From NCBI RefSeq assembly GCF_007827275.1, contig NZ_VISE01000001.1, positions 2,542,001-2,606,000 on the forward strand: 64,000 nucleotides of DNA, read 5' to 3'. The position numbers and the translations under genes were made by a program. Numbering within the stretch: the first letter of the stretch is position 1; every line of letters starts with the position of its first letter. The DNA is from Gillisia sp. Hel_I_86. Lineage in GTDB: Bacteria > Bacteroidota > Bacteroidia > Flavobacteriales > Flavobacteriaceae. Below, piece by piece: positions 46,369-55,356 of the stretch. The notes under the pieces were generated by a model, which saw only the letters and a program-made list of their open reading frames with translations, searched no databases and was not told the origin of the DNA.

Positions 46369-46925
46369 TGCTGGAGCATTTAAATAAATGGGATAGGGAA
46401 CTTTTTGTTTATTTAAACAGTCTGGGAATTGAAGAATACGATAGCTTTTGGATCTTCGTAACCAACATAAAGCATTGGATCCCTCTTTATCTTCTGTTTT
46501 TCATTCTATTTTTTGTTGCCTTTCATAAAAAGAAGGCACTTTTTAATTCTGCTTTCTTATTATCCTCCTTTCTTACCACCTTGGCGTTCACTAATTTTGT
46601 GAAAGGTTTAGCTGGAAGGCTCAGGCCAAATAACGATCCTGAGTTGTTGGATCTAATTAGAATTTTACAAACTCCCGAAAATTACAGCTTCTTTTCCGGT
46701 CATGCATCATCTTCTTTTGTAGTAACAACCTTTGTGGTCTTGAGCTTACGGGAAAAGTATAAATGGATTTATATTTTTTATATATGGCCAATCATTTTTA
46801 TAATGAGCAGGGTATATGTTGGAGTCCACTATCCATTGGATCTTATAGTGGGAGCTATTGTTGGAATAGTGTTTGGATTTATCTTTTACAAATTATATCT
46901 CGTATCGGGAAAAAGGTTCTATTAA
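46368..46925 (+). CDS. PAP2 superfamily membrane phosphatase
   Basis: 185 residues, about five helices. The acid-phosphatase signature is complete: 'KGLAGRLRPNND' (KxxxxxxRP), 'YSFFSGHASSSF' (PSGH-like, here FSGH) and 'SRVYVGVHYPLD' (SRxxxxxHxxxD). It probably dephosphorylates undecaprenyl pyrophosphate or another lipid phosphate. It starts at the tatA stop and overlaps the convergent O-methyltransferase by 4 bp. Confidence 0.9.
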   Translation: MLEHLNKWDRELFVYLNSLGIEEYDSFWIFVTNIKHWIPLYLLFFILFFVAFHKKKALFNSAFLLSSFLTTLAFTNFVKGLAGRLRPNNDPELLDLIRILQTPENYSFFSGHASSSFVVTTFVVLSLREKYKWIYIFYIWPIIFIMSRVYVGVHYPLDLIVGAIVGIVFGFIFYKLYLVSGKRFY

Positions 46926-47566
46926 GCTTTCTTTCGGCTTAAGCTTAAGCCATCCCTTATAGGAAGCATGATGGTTTCCAATCGAGCATCTGTTGCTACC
47001 ATTTTATTGTATGCCAAAAGGGCTTTGGTAGATTCATCATCTTCCTTTAAACTTTCTACAACCTTTCCGCTCCAAAGCACATTATCTGTTAGCAAGATCC
47101 CTCCAGGGTTTAATTTGTCAATAATTAAGTCGAAATATGCGGGATAATTGGGCTTATCTGCATCCATAAAAACAAGGTCAAATTTAATGTCCAATGTTGG
47201 TAGAATAAGTAAAGCTTCCCCTAAATGCTGATGGATTTTAGCACTATAACCAGATAGTTTAAAATATTTATTCTGAATTGTTTGTAATTCCTCGTTCACG
47301 TCTAAAGTGTGCAGTGTTCCGTTTTCTTTTAATCCTTCGGCCAAACAAATCGCAGAATAGCCAGTAAAGGTTCCCAGTTCCAGTATTGTTGTAGGGCCAA
47401 TAATTTTGGAAAGGATGCTTAACAGCCTGCCTTGATAATGCCCGCTGAGCATTCTTGGTTGAAGCACTTTTTGATAAGTTTCCCTGGTTAATTGAGCCAA
47501 AATATCAGGCTCGGCCTGAGTGTGTGAAACGGTATAAGACTCTATTGCTTCGGGAAGAAAATGCAT
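46922..47566 (-). CDS. O-methyltransferase, class I SAM-dependent
   Basis: About 214 residues. 'ILELGTFTGYSAICLAEGL' is the SAM loop, 'LHTLDVNEEL' the ribose-binding acidic residue, 'FDLVFMDADKPNYPAYF' the metal-binding MDADK, and 'GGILLTDNVLWSGKV' completes the COMT-like Methyltransf_3 pattern. The substrate is unknown, probably a catechol or other small molecule. The start at 47566 gives the natural MHFLPE; 47587 would add seven residues. Confidence 0.92.
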   Translation of the reverse strand: MHFLPEAIESYTVSHTQAEPDILAQLTRETYQKVLQPRMLSGHYQGRLLSILSKIIGPTTILELGTFTGYSAICLAEGLKENGTLHTLDVNEELQTIQNKYFKLSGYSAKIHQHLGEALLILPTLDIKFDLVFMDADKPNYPAYFDLIIDKLNPGGILLTDNVLWSGKVVESLKEDDESTKALLAYNKMVATDARLETIMLPIRDGLSLSRKKA

Positions 47567-47646
47567 GTTGGTATGTTTTTTCAGCAAATTTAAACATATC
47601 TATTTTCCTAGGACCCCTATTAAATAGGAATTGCATTAAAAGTAAC

Positions 47647-47677
47647 TTTTTGTAGCTGATTATTAATAGTATTTTTA
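47647..47677 (+). promoter_or_regulatory. Probable promoter of kynU
   Basis: A TTTTTG ending at 47652 serves as the -33 element. TATTTTTA at 47670-47677 is a one-mismatch -7 element 17 bp downstream. The start codon is 15 bp further. Confidence 0.45.
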
Positions 47678-47692
47678 CGACAAATAAGTACT

Positions 47693-48979
47693 ATGAAATT
47701 TGAGAACACCCTAGAGTTTGCAATGAAATTGGATGATGAGGATAAATTGGCTGCCTATAAAAATGAATTTATTTTTCCGAAGGTAAATGGGAAAGAAGTG
47801 ATCTACTTTACAGGCAATTCTCTAGGACTTCAGCCTAGATCTGCAAAGAAATATGTAGATGAAGTGATGGAGGACTGGGGAAACCTTGCAGTAGAAGGAC
47901 ATTTTTATGCAGATAAACCTTGGTGGGACTATCACGAAAGATTTTCAGCTAAACTGGGAAAAGTAGTGGGAGGAAAGCCAAGTGAAATTACGGTGATGAA
48001 TACGCTTACCGTAAACCTTCATTTATTAATGGCTACTTTTTATAAGCCCCAAGGAAAACGGTTTAAGATCATTTGTGAAGAAAAAGCCTTTCCCAGCGAT
48101 CAATATATGATTGCTTCGCAAGTTAAATTTCATGGCTATACAGAAGATGGAGCGGTAGTAAAAATAGAGAAGCGCAAGAACGAGCATTTTTTTAGAACGG
48201 AAGATGTACTTGCTAAAATTGAAGAAGTAGGAGAGGAGTGTGCTTTAGTGCTCCTTGGAGGAGTTAATTACTATTCGGGACAGGTCTTGGATATGGAAAC
48301 CATAACGAAAGCTGGACATGCCATTGGTGCCAAAGTGGGATGGGACCTTGCCCATGCTGCGGGAAATATAGAACTAAAATTACACGACTGGGATGTGGAT
48401 TTTGCTGCTTGGTGCAGTTATAAATACATGAATTCTGGTCCCGGGAATGCTTCTGGCTGTTTTATCCATGAGAAATACCATGGTAGAAATGATATAACTA
48501 GATTAGAAGGTTGGTGGGGCCATAACAAGAAACGTCGTTTTTTAATGGAACCGGAATTTAAGCCAGAGCCTAACGCCCATGCGTGGCAAATTAGCAATGC
48601 GCCTATTTTGGCAATGGCTCCATATTTGGCCTCTCTCGAGATGTTTGATGAAGTAGGAATGCCAGCACTTATAGAAAAAAGGAACAAGATTGTGGCTTAT
48701 CTTGAATTTATCTTACATGAAATTGATAAGGACGTGGATGCCAGCTTCGAAATTATAACACCTTCTAATCAAGAAGAAAGAGGTACTCAATTATCTGTTT
48801 TCCTTCATGGTGAAGGGAAAGAGCTTTTCAATTACTTAATGGAAAATGGAGTAATCACAGATTGGCGGGAGCCAAACGTTATTCGCTTGGCTCCGGCACC
48901 ATTTTACTGCTCTTTTCAAGATATGTACAATTTTGGACAGATGCTTAAGAAGGGTATTCAAAATTTAAACCCTCACTGA
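47693..48979 (+). CDS. kynU: Kynureninase
   Basis: A 428-residue PLP enzyme cleaving kynurenine or 3-hydroxykynurenine to (hydroxy)anthranilate and alanine. Family motifs include 'YFTGNSLGLQPRSAKKYV', 'WDLAHAAGNIELKLHDWDVDFAAWCSYKYMNSGPG' with the PLP lysine at K244, and 'HEKYHG...RLEGWWGHNKKRRF'. With kmo at 52182 it makes the quinolinate/NAD branch; the dioxygenases were not seen here. The last codons and stop (NPH-stop) lie in a CCCTCACTGAGGG palindrome resembling the end of a family A repeat. Confidence 0.96.
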   Translation: MKFENTLEFAMKLDDEDKLAAYKNEFIFPKVNGKEVIYFTGNSLGLQPRSAKKYVDEVMEDWGNLAVEGHFYADKPWWDYHERFSAKLGKVVGGKPSEITVMNTLTVNLHLLMATFYKPQGKRFKIICEEKAFPSDQYMIASQVKFHGYTEDGAVVKIEKRKNEHFFRTEDVLAKIEEVGEECALVLLGGVNYYSGQVLDMETITKAGHAIGAKVGWDLAHAAGNIELKLHDWDVDFAAWCSYKYMNSGPGNASGCFIHEKYHGRNDITRLEGWWGHNKKRRFLMEPEFKPEPNAHAWQISNAPILAMAPYLASLEMFDEVGMPALIEKRNKIVAYLEFILHEIDKDVDASFEIITPSNQEERGTQLSVFLHGEGKELFNYLMENGVITDWREPNVIRLAPAPFYCSFQDMYNFGQMLKKGIQNLNPH

Positions 48980-49020
48980 GGGTCGAATTTATGTTTCAAT
49001 AGCCATCGAGAACTCCAAGA
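48968..49020 (+). repeat. Degenerate half copy of repeat family A at the kynU stop
   Basis: CCCTCACTGAGGG matches the repeat's palindromic end. It is followed at a short distance by CATCGAGAACTCCAAGATT, similar to the other end (CCGAGGTTCTTGATT). The kynU stop codon TGA is in the palindrome. Confidence 0.4.
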
Positions 49021-49060
49021 TTTTTAAAAGTTTAGATCTAATTTAAAATAGTGTTTTGTA

Positions 49061-49161
49061 ATCCCTCATTGAGGGTTTAATTCTCCGCGGCTTGCCTCGA
49101 ATTTTTTAATAGTATTTTCCTATTCATATCTCGTGGGCTTTCACCGAGGTTCTTGATTAAG
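49061..49161 (+). repeat. Dispersed intergenic repeat (family A, copy 3)
   Basis: It starts with CCCTCATTGAGGG and TTTAATTC. A GGCTTGCCTCGAATTT block, the A/T-rich centre and a TTCATATCTC block follow. It ends CCGAGGTTCTTGATT. It agrees closely with the copy at 55260 and, inverted, with those at 15471 and 18055. It sits between the convergent kynU and lipoprotein genes. Confidence 0.75.
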
Positions 49162-49218
49162 ACCTCCCTTGCTATGGATTATTTAGGAAGGGATGCTTGA
49201 ATGTTTTTACTTTTACTT

Positions 49219-49905
49219 TTATTTCAATTTAATATTTGTAAAATATAGCTGAAAACTGCTATCTGCAGTTTTGTGCATTTTTGCAATTGGAATGCCTTTA
49301 AAAGTTTCGTAATCTTCCCAGGTAGTGGTTAATTCCCGACCGGTGGACGAAACATAGGTCCATTCCATGATCATATTATCATCTCCAAAAAAGATGTGGT
49401 AAGAATCGCCTGGAGAATATCCGCCTTTACCTTTATAACTAACCGTAAGCATTTTCATTTCTTCATTACTTAAGGGAGCAATTCCTTTTTCATTGTATGT
49501 AGCTTCAAAATCGCTCCACATTAATTGATAAGGAAATAAAAGCCAATAAGAATCGTTGATAAATTTTTGATCTGCAGCTAAAGCTTTTTCAGATAAACTA
49601 TCTCCTTGGATATAACTTATTGTTTCACCTTTTTCAGTCAGCTCTATTTTTTTGGATTTTGGGAACCATTTCCAAGCTCTTTTAGAACGCAACGTGTCGT
49701 TTACTTTTACATTGAACATAAAATATACTTCCTCTAGCTCTTTGAATTTCTCTATGCCATTTGCATTGGCAATTTGAGTTGTAATAGGGAGTTCTTCGGG
49801 AGTAACTTCAGAAATGCTGTTGTCCGAATTTTTCGTTTTTTCGGCTTTATTTTCACATCCCACTAAAAATGTGAAGAACATGCATAGGACAATAATTCTT
49901 TTCAT
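49219..49905 (-). CDS. Uncharacterised lipoprotein
   Basis: 228 residues with a clear lipoprotein signal (FLVGC-E at about 13-18) and a short Asn/Ser/Glu-rich linker. The mature domain is mainly beta, with repeated aromatic segments such as 'RKRAWKWFPKSKKIELTEKGE'-like and 'YWLLFPYQLMWSDFEATY', and 'GRELTTTWEDYETFKGIPIAKMH'. It resembles the LolA-like lipoproteins of Bacteroidota that bind lipids, but I cannot assign it to a named family. It is convergent with kynU and likely anchored in the envelope. Confidence 0.7.
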   Translation of the reverse strand: MKRIIVLCMFFTFLVGCENKAEKTKNSDNSISEVTPEELPITTQIANANGIEKFKELEEVYFMFNVKVNDTLRSKRAWKWFPKSKKIELTEKGETISYIQGDSLSEKALAADQKFINDSYWLLFPYQLMWSDFEATYNEKGIAPLSNEEMKMLTVSYKGKGGYSPGDSYHIFFGDDNMIMEWTYVSSTGRELTTTWEDYETFKGIPIAKMHKTADSSFQLYFTNIKLK

Positions 49906-49960
49906 AATTCGAAATTTTTATTAAAAATAGGGATTCTATTTATAACTAAAAATAGCTCAT

Positions 49961-49993
49961 AAAAAAAGCCCTTTGAACTTCAAAGGGCTTTTT
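49961..49993 (-). terminator. Terminator after the lmo0937-type gene
   Basis: AAAAAAGCCCTTTG and CAAAGGGCTTTTT form a perfect stem around a five-base loop. A-runs and T-runs on both sides make it work in either direction. It lies 17 bp beyond the small membrane protein gene and before the lipoprotein gene. Confidence 0.82.
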
Positions 49994-50009
49994 AAAATGT
50001 ATTTCTAGA

Positions 50010-50165
50010 TTATAATCTTCTTCCAGTTAAAAGTTTGTATAAAACAAGTATTACTGCAATTACAATTAAGATGTGGATGATGCTACCTAAATCTGGGAAG
50101 GCAAAATATCCGATTAACCATCCTATGATTAATAGTACTACGATAAGCCAAATTAAATCTCTCAT
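50010..50165 (-). CDS. Small lmo0937-family membrane protein
   Basis: A 51-residue protein found by reading the minus strand between the lipoprotein and the coiled-coil gene. It has two hydrophobic helices (about 4-24 and 30-45) with a short 'FPDLGS' turn and a basic end 'KLLTGRRL'. 'WLIGYF' and the overall pattern match lmo0937-type proteins, which are typical single-gene stress-associated membrane peptides. Function unknown. The terminator just downstream supports a separate transcript. Confidence 0.85.
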   Translation of the reverse strand: MRDLIWLIVVLLIIGWLIGYFAFPDLGSIIHILIVIAVILVLYKLLTGRRL

Positions 50166-50506
50166 ATTGTTAGTGGTTTTAGTGCAACAGAGTGTTGCTA
50201 ATTAATGGTTATTAAAAAAAATATAAAGCATAATTAAAGTTGGATTTCTCGCTGTTTAATACACTCCCATGAAAATAACCGGATTGGTTTTCAATTACGA
50301 ATTTAGGGAATGCATTAACTAATCTAAGCTATTTTAACGAGTGTTTAACTAATTTATTAAAATTTTTGCGAGTAAGAGAATTTTTTTTAATCCATAAATT
50401 ATATGATGGTTTTTTCTATAAACCTCTCTAGAATAATTAAATACAAAAGCCTTCCGGAATGCATTTTCCAGCCTTTTTGATATTAAGCTTATAATTTGTA
50501 GTCAAC
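50166..50506. other. Spacer upstream of the small membrane protein gene
   Basis: A 341-bp A/T-rich region between the small membrane protein gene and the coiled-coil gene. I see no gene, hairpin or recognisable repeat. It must contain the small gene's promoter. Confidence 0.5.
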
Positions 50507-50752
50507 CTAACTCTCGTTTTCTGCTTTGTTAATTCTCATTTCAAGTTCTTCTATAACTTCGCTTACGGCATCTATATTATCTGAAGATTTTTGATGTGCA
50601 TCTTCCATAGCCTTTTCTAGTTTTTTATCTGGATTTTGAAATAGGTCTGTAATTACATGGTTAATTTTATCGATAACACTTTCCTGAGTATGCTTAACAT
50701 CTTCTAGTTTATTCAAGATTCCCTTTAATTGGTCGATTTTCTCTTGTTTCAT
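50507..50752 (-). CDS. Small coiled-coil protein
   Basis: 81 residues, entirely charged and helical: 'QLKGILNKLEDVKHTQESVIDKINHVITDLF' and 'SEVIEELEMRINKAE' have regular hydrophobic spacing typical of coiled coils. No signal peptide or domain is recognised. It lies 37 bp downstream of the alkene reductase on the same strand, so it may be the second gene of that unit. Confidence 0.65.
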   Translation of the reverse strand: MKQEKIDQLKGILNKLEDVKHTQESVIDKINHVITDLFQNPDKKLEKAMEDAHQKSSDNIDAVSEVIEELEMRINKAENES

Positions 50753-50789
50753 TTTTGTTGGTTTTAGATTAATAGCTGTTGAAAATTAT

Positions 50790-51902
50790 TTATTCGTCCA
50801 CGGTTTCTTCCTTTAATGCTGGATAATCGGTATATCCTTTTGCTCCTGGAGTGTAGAATGTGTCTTCGTCCCATTTGTTTAAATCGGCATTTTTTTCGAA
50901 CCTAGTAGGAAGATCCGGATTGGAAATGTACAGCTTGGCATACGCTACCAGATCTGCATGGCCATCTTTTATCACCTTGTTTCCTTTTTCTTGATCGAAA
51001 CCTCCATTGATCATTAAAGTTCCTTGATAAATGGGCCTGTAATGTTTGGCAATTTCTGAAACCAAGAAATCTACTTCAGAAACATCTGTAAATGGTTCAG
51101 ATAAATGAAGGTAAGCTAAATTATAGGCATTCAATTTTTCCACGATATAATTGAAGGTTGGAATTGTTTCTTCTGTAGCTGTAATTCCGAAAGCTTTGTG
51201 TAAAGAAGGGTTTAGCCGAACCCCAATTTTAGTTTCCTCCCAAACTTCATTAACGGCATCTATTACTTCAAAAAAGAATCGTGCCCTATTTTGATAGCTT
51301 CCCCCATATTCATCTGTTCGTGTATTTGCATTTTTATTGAAAAATTGATGGATGAGGTATCCGTTGGAAGAGTGGATCTCAACTCCGTCAAAACCTGCTT
51401 CCTTGGCATTTTGTGCTGCTTTTTTAAATTCCTGGATGGTTTCCTTGATCTCTGCAAGCGTCATCGCCTTTGGTTCTACGGTATCCTCAAACCCATCTGG
51501 GGTATAGGATTTCTCATTGGGATTAACGGCACTTGGTGCCAAAGGTTTGTCTCCATCGTGAAATTTTGGGTGGGACATTCGCCCGCAATGCCATAATTGG
51601 ATAAATATTTTCCCACCTGCTTCATGAACTGCGGTGGTCACTTTTTTCCAGCCTTCGGTTTGAGCATCGGTATAAATCCCAGGGGTGTTTATATAGCCCA
51701 TAGCTCTTTCCGAGATCTGGGAGCCTTCAGTAATTATTAATCCTGCCCCGCTTCGTTGTTTGTAATATTCGGCATGTAGCTTTGTGGGAGCATTTTCATT
51801 GTTGTCTGCCCTATTTCTTGTCATTGGAGCCATAACGACTCTGTTGTTTAAAGTAATATCTTCTAATTTATATGATTCTAATAATGGTTGATTCTCTTTC
51901 AT
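50790..51902 (-). CDS. Alkene reductase, Old Yellow Enzyme family
   Basis: 370 residues, an FMN-dependent TIM barrel. The N-terminus has 'LNNRVVMAPMTRNRADNN' and 'YYKQRSGAGLIITEGSQIS'. The active site has 'FDGVEIHSSNGYLIHQFFN' (His-x-x-Asn) and 'RTDEYGGSYQNRARFFFEV'. It reduces activated C=C bonds using NAD(P)H and is probably of the NemA or xenobiotic reductase group. It differs from the usual HAANGYL by serines at that position. The physiological substrate is unknown. Confidence 0.93.
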   Translation of the reverse strand: MKENQPLLESYKLEDITLNNRVVMAPMTRNRADNNENAPTKLHAEYYKQRSGAGLIITEGSQISERAMGYINTPGIYTDAQTEGWKKVTTAVHEAGGKIFIQLWHCGRMSHPKFHDGDKPLAPSAVNPNEKSYTPDGFEDTVEPKAMTLAEIKETIQEFKKAAQNAKEAGFDGVEIHSSNGYLIHQFFNKNANTRTDEYGGSYQNRARFFFEVIDAVNEVWEETKIGVRLNPSLHKAFGITATEETIPTFNYIVEKLNAYNLAYLHLSEPFTDVSEVDFLVSEIAKHYRPIYQGTLMINGGFDQEKGNKVIKDGHADLVAYAKLYISNPDLPTRFEKNADLNKWDEDTFYTPGAKGYTDYPALKEETVDE

Positions 51903-52181
51903 ATTGTTTTATTTAAAAAATTAAAGTTACAGGATGTAGGTTCCAACTGCTGTTAAACAAATTGTAAATGGGATGGTTTTTAACGTTATTTTAATGACCT
52001 GGGCTGTAGGTATGGAATATTGAACTATTCAATATTGTAAAGAATAGCGACTAAAGATTGCTATATGGACCGCGCATTAGAAAATCAATTGGGAATTAAT
52101 CTGTATTTTTGAATCATCAATTTTCTATTTTCAACTTAGATAAGCATTTATAAAATACATGTTATCTACCTATAAAAATTA

Positions 52182-53540
52182 ATGCAGAAACCTAAAAATA
52201 TCGCCATTATTGGCTCCGGGTTAGTTGGTTCTTTACTTGCCATTTATTTAAAAAAAAGAGGTCATAAAGTAACGGTGTTTGATCGTAGGCAGGATGTGAG
52301 AAAAGTAGAGTTTTCAGGAAGGTCCATAAACTTGGCGATGTCCAATAGGGGCTGGAGTGCTTTGCGAAAAGTTGGGATAGAAGATGAAATACGAGAAATA
52401 GCGTTGCCGTTGGATAAACGTGCGTTGCATGTAAATGAGAAACCCATTTATTTTCAAAAATACGGAAAAGAGGGAGAAGCAATTTATTCCATTTCTCGTG
52501 GAGTGCTCAATAGAAAGATGATCGATCTTGCTGAAGAAACAGGAGCTAAATTTAGATTTGAAGAAAAAGTCTGGGATGTGAATTTGGCCGAAGCTAAAAT
52601 TTATACAGGGGCGTCTGAGAAGGCAGAGTGGCAAGAATATCAATTTGATATGGTTTTTGGAGCCGATGGCGCTTTCTCAAGGGTACGCCATAAAATGCAG
52701 CGAAGAAGCAGGTTTAACTATTCCCAAAATTTTATAGATGTTGGTTATAAGGAGCTAAGCATTCCGGCCAATGCAGACGGATCTCATAAATTGGACAATG
52801 CCTCTTTTCATATTTGGCCCAGGGGAGAGTTCATGCTTATAGCAATGCCTAATTTGGACGGCAGTTTTACGTGTACGTTATTTATGCCATTTGAAGGAGC
52901 CATTTCTTTTGAAAAGATTAAAACCGAGGCCGATGCAGAACAATTTTTTAGTAACTATTTCCCTGATATCAAATCTGATATTTCCAATTTAACCCGGGAT
53001 TTCTTTAAAAACCCAACCAGTGCAATGGTAACCATGAAATGTTATCCTTGGACTTATTGGGATAAAGTTGCATTGGTTGGCGATTCTGCCCACGCTATAG
53101 TTCCTTTTTATGGACAGGGTATGAATGCGGGATTTGAAGATATTTCTGTCCTGGATGAACTTATTGAAAAGCATGAAGACGATTGGGAAATGATATTTAA
53201 AGAATACCAAGAAAGTAGAAAGCCTAACACAGATGCCATTGCAGAATTAAGTTACAGGAACTTTGTGGAGATGAGCAGCAAGACTGCAAACCCACAATTT
53301 ATTCTTCGGAAAAAGATCGAAAAGCATTTTGCCGAAAAATATCCCGAAAAATGGATTCCTTTATATTCCAGGGTCACTTTTTCAGATAAACCTTATGCTG
53401 ATGCCCTTGCAATAGGGGAGGAGCAACGGGATATTATGGATGAGGTTATGAATATTGAAGGAATAGAAGATAAATGGGAAAGTGTGGAAGTAGATAAACT
53501 GATCTTGAAATTACTACAATCTAATTCGGGTAAACCCTAA
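52182..53540 (+). CDS. kmo: Kynurenine 3-monooxygenase
   Basis: A 452-residue FAD hydroxylase turning kynurenine into 3-hydroxykynurenine. 'IAIIGSGLVGSLLAIYLKKRG' is the dinucleotide loop at 8-13. 'GRSINLAMSNRGWSALRKVG' is typical of KMO. 'VALVGDSAHAIVPFYGQGMNAGFEDISVL' is the second FAD motif. With kynureninase at 47693 it supplies 3-hydroxyanthranilate, but the two genes are separated by an unrelated 3-kb block. Confidence 0.95.
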   Translation: MQKPKNIAIIGSGLVGSLLAIYLKKRGHKVTVFDRRQDVRKVEFSGRSINLAMSNRGWSALRKVGIEDEIREIALPLDKRALHVNEKPIYFQKYGKEGEAIYSISRGVLNRKMIDLAEETGAKFRFEEKVWDVNLAEAKIYTGASEKAEWQEYQFDMVFGADGAFSRVRHKMQRRSRFNYSQNFIDVGYKELSIPANADGSHKLDNASFHIWPRGEFMLIAMPNLDGSFTCTLFMPFEGAISFEKIKTEADAEQFFSNYFPDIKSDISNLTRDFFKNPTSAMVTMKCYPWTYWDKVALVGDSAHAIVPFYGQGMNAGFEDISVLDELIEKHEDDWEMIFKEYQESRKPNTDAIAELSYRNFVEMSSKTANPQFILRKKIEKHFAEKYPEKWIPLYSRVTFSDKPYADALAIGEEQRDIMDEVMNIEGIEDKWESVEVDKLILKLLQSNSGKP

Positions 53541-53864
53541 ATAATTGTAGGTTATTTAAGAAATAAAAAACATTAGTGTCCGATTAAAGAGTAAAGATCG
53601 CTTCGCTGCTAGATACAAGAATAAAGACTTATTTGTAACTAACTGATAAACAATATGAAATTTAAGTGATTGCTTTTAAAACGAGTTCTAGATAGTATCA
53701 TAAGCATGCTTTATAAATATACCCGCCTGAACAACATGGTCGGGCAGGATAGCAATTTCCAACAAATGTCAAAATGGGATTTCTGAAATTTTTATCGAAC
53801 AACCAATAAAACACTATAAAATAGGCTGTTAGGCCTCCTTTTTATTTACAGGATTCCCGATTTA
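53541..53864. other. Spacer between kmo and msrA with repeat-like fragments
   Basis: 324 bp with no gene. It contains TGTCCGATTAAAGAG at about 53577-53591, reminiscent of an insertion-sequence end. A TCGCTTCGCTGCTAGATACAAG block follows at about 53600, and an imperfect CCCGCC/GGGCAGG pair lies at about 53724-53750. No transposase is nearby. Confidence 0.45.
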
Positions 53865-54524
53865 TCAATGCGCATTTGGCTTTAGTAATTCAGGAAATTT
53901 TTTCTTGAACTTATTATATCTCGGGATAGACACATTTTGAATATAAGGATTCTCCGGGTGTAATTTTTCGTAATTCTGGTGATAATCTTCTCCAATCCAA
54001 AATTTTTGGAAAGGCAATATTTCTGCGGCTAACGGCTTGTCATAGCGCTTGGCAACTTCCGCAGAAACCTTATCTATCATATTCTTTTGCTCATTGTTCT
54101 GAAAAAAGATGATGGAACGGTATTGGGACCCATTATCTGGTCCTTGGCCATTTACTTGGGTTGGATTTTGTGAACCATAATATACTTTTACAAGTGTTTC
54201 AAAACTTACCACTTCCGGATCATAGATCACCTCTACAGCTTCCGCATGACCTGTTTTGCCGGTATTGCTAGCTTCGTAAGTAGGATTTTCGGTATGGCCT
54301 CCCGAGTAACCCGAAATAACTTCAGAAACGCCATTAAGGCTTTCGTAAATTGCTTCTACGCACCAAAAACAGCCACTGGCAAAATAAGCCTTGGCCATAT
54401 TGTCCTGAACCGGCACCTCTACAGGCTCTGCGTTGGCAATCTTTGGATTGGTTGCAGTTTTGGTATTTCCATTTCCGCAAGCCAATAGGACAATTGAAAA
54501 TGTAATTAATAAAATAGACTTCAT
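53865..54524 (-). CDS. msrA: Peptide methionine (S)-S-oxide reductase, lipoprotein
   Basis: 219 residues. A lipoprotein signal (LLACG-N at about 13-18) leads to the MsrA domain: 'AYFASGCFWCVEAIYESLNGVSEVISGYSGGHTENPTYE' with the catalytic cysteine in GCFWC. 'TGHAEAVEVIYDP', 'QYRSIIFF' and 'GEDYHQNYEKLHPENPY' complete it. It repairs oxidised methionines of envelope proteins. It follows the Cys-rich lipoprotein gene by 1 bp. Confidence 0.94.
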   Translation of the reverse strand: MKSILLITFSIVLLACGNGNTKTATNPKIANAEPVEVPVQDNMAKAYFASGCFWCVEAIYESLNGVSEVISGYSGGHTENPTYEASNTGKTGHAEAVEVIYDPEVVSFETLVKVYYGSQNPTQVNGQGPDNGSQYRSIIFFQNNEQKNMIDKVSAEVAKRYDKPLAAEILPFQKFWIGEDYHQNYEKLHPENPYIQNVSIPRYNKFKKKFPELLKPNAH

Positions 54525-54525
54525 A

Positions 54526-55173
54526 TTATTTCTTTTTATAGCTTCCTTCTAAAGTTTTTTTGCCCAGAATGGCATAATCTATAGCTAAGTCCCCATTTAG
54601 GGAGAATCCTAACCAATCCAATTCCAATTCTCCATTTCCTTTAGACGTTATGGTTGCAATAGGGGCATTTTTATCGAATTTAGACCAAGGAATATCTTTT
54701 CCTTCGGTGTTTTTAGAAGAAGGATTTACAAGAAATATATTTGTGGTTTGATTGCCCGCCTTTTCCATTCGGGTATTGATGAAAATTTTAGATGCGGTCA
54801 AGCACATTTCAGAATTCCCTGTATAGTTGATATCCACGCAATAGCAGGCACAGGAATTATCCATTTCTTCCCCCGTTTTTATATAAGTTCCACTTAAACT
54901 GGAATTTGAAAGATCCGGCTTGGTTTTGTTTTTGCTAGCGGTAGTATTTGAGGTTGCAGTATCGGTTTTTGAATCTGTAATGGTATTGTCACTACCAATA
55001 CTTTCAGAATTAGAATACGTATTGGACTTATCATTATTATCTGAATTCATTTCAGAATTTATCTTCTCCTCTGAAACAGATTCTATACTGGAATCATTTT
55101 CTGAAGTTTTTGAATCTTTGCAAGAAGCAAAAAATAAACTAATCGCTAAAAAGGCAATAATTGATGTTTTCAT
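54526..55173 (-). CDS. Uncharacterised lipoprotein with Ser/Asn/Asp-rich linker
   Basis: 215 residues with lipobox FFASC-K at about 14-19. About 75 residues of Ser, Asn, Asp and Thr form a flexible linker. A mature domain (about 95-215) contains the unusual 'NSCACYCVDINYTGNSEMC' cysteine group and beta-strands. It is 1 bp upstream of msrA on the same strand, so co-expression is likely. I cannot assign a family. The cysteines may form disulfides or bind metal. Confidence 0.7.
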   Translation of the reverse strand: MKTSIIAFLAISLFFASCKDSKTSENDSSIESVSEEKINSEMNSDNNDKSNTYSNSESIGSDNTITDSKTDTATSNTTASKNKTKPDLSNSSLSGTYIKTGEEMDNSCACYCVDINYTGNSEMCLTASKIFINTRMEKAGNQTTNIFLVNPSSKNTEGKDIPWSKFDKNAPIATITSKGNGELELDWLGFSLNGDLAIDYAILGKKTLEGSYKKK

Positions 55174-55259
55174 AGATAATAGATCAGGGTGTTCATAATA
55201 ACACTAAAGTTATCCCTTTTAAGCATGGGATAGTGTGAAATTGGTGTTAATCAATTTAT

Positions 55260-55355
55260 TCCCTCATTGAGGGTTTAATTCCCCTAGACTTGCCTCAAAT
55301 TTATAAAAAAATAATTTGAGTTCATATCTCATGGCTAGCCCCGAGGTTCTTGATT
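55260..55355 (+). repeat. Dispersed intergenic repeat (family A, copy 4)
   Basis: CCCTCATTGAGGG and TTTAATTCCCC start the element, then CTTGCCTCAAATTT, an A/T centre, GTTCATATCTCATGG and CCGAGGTTCTTGATT. It is nearly block-identical to 49061-49161 in the same orientation. Confidence 0.75.
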
Positions 55356-55356
55356 T

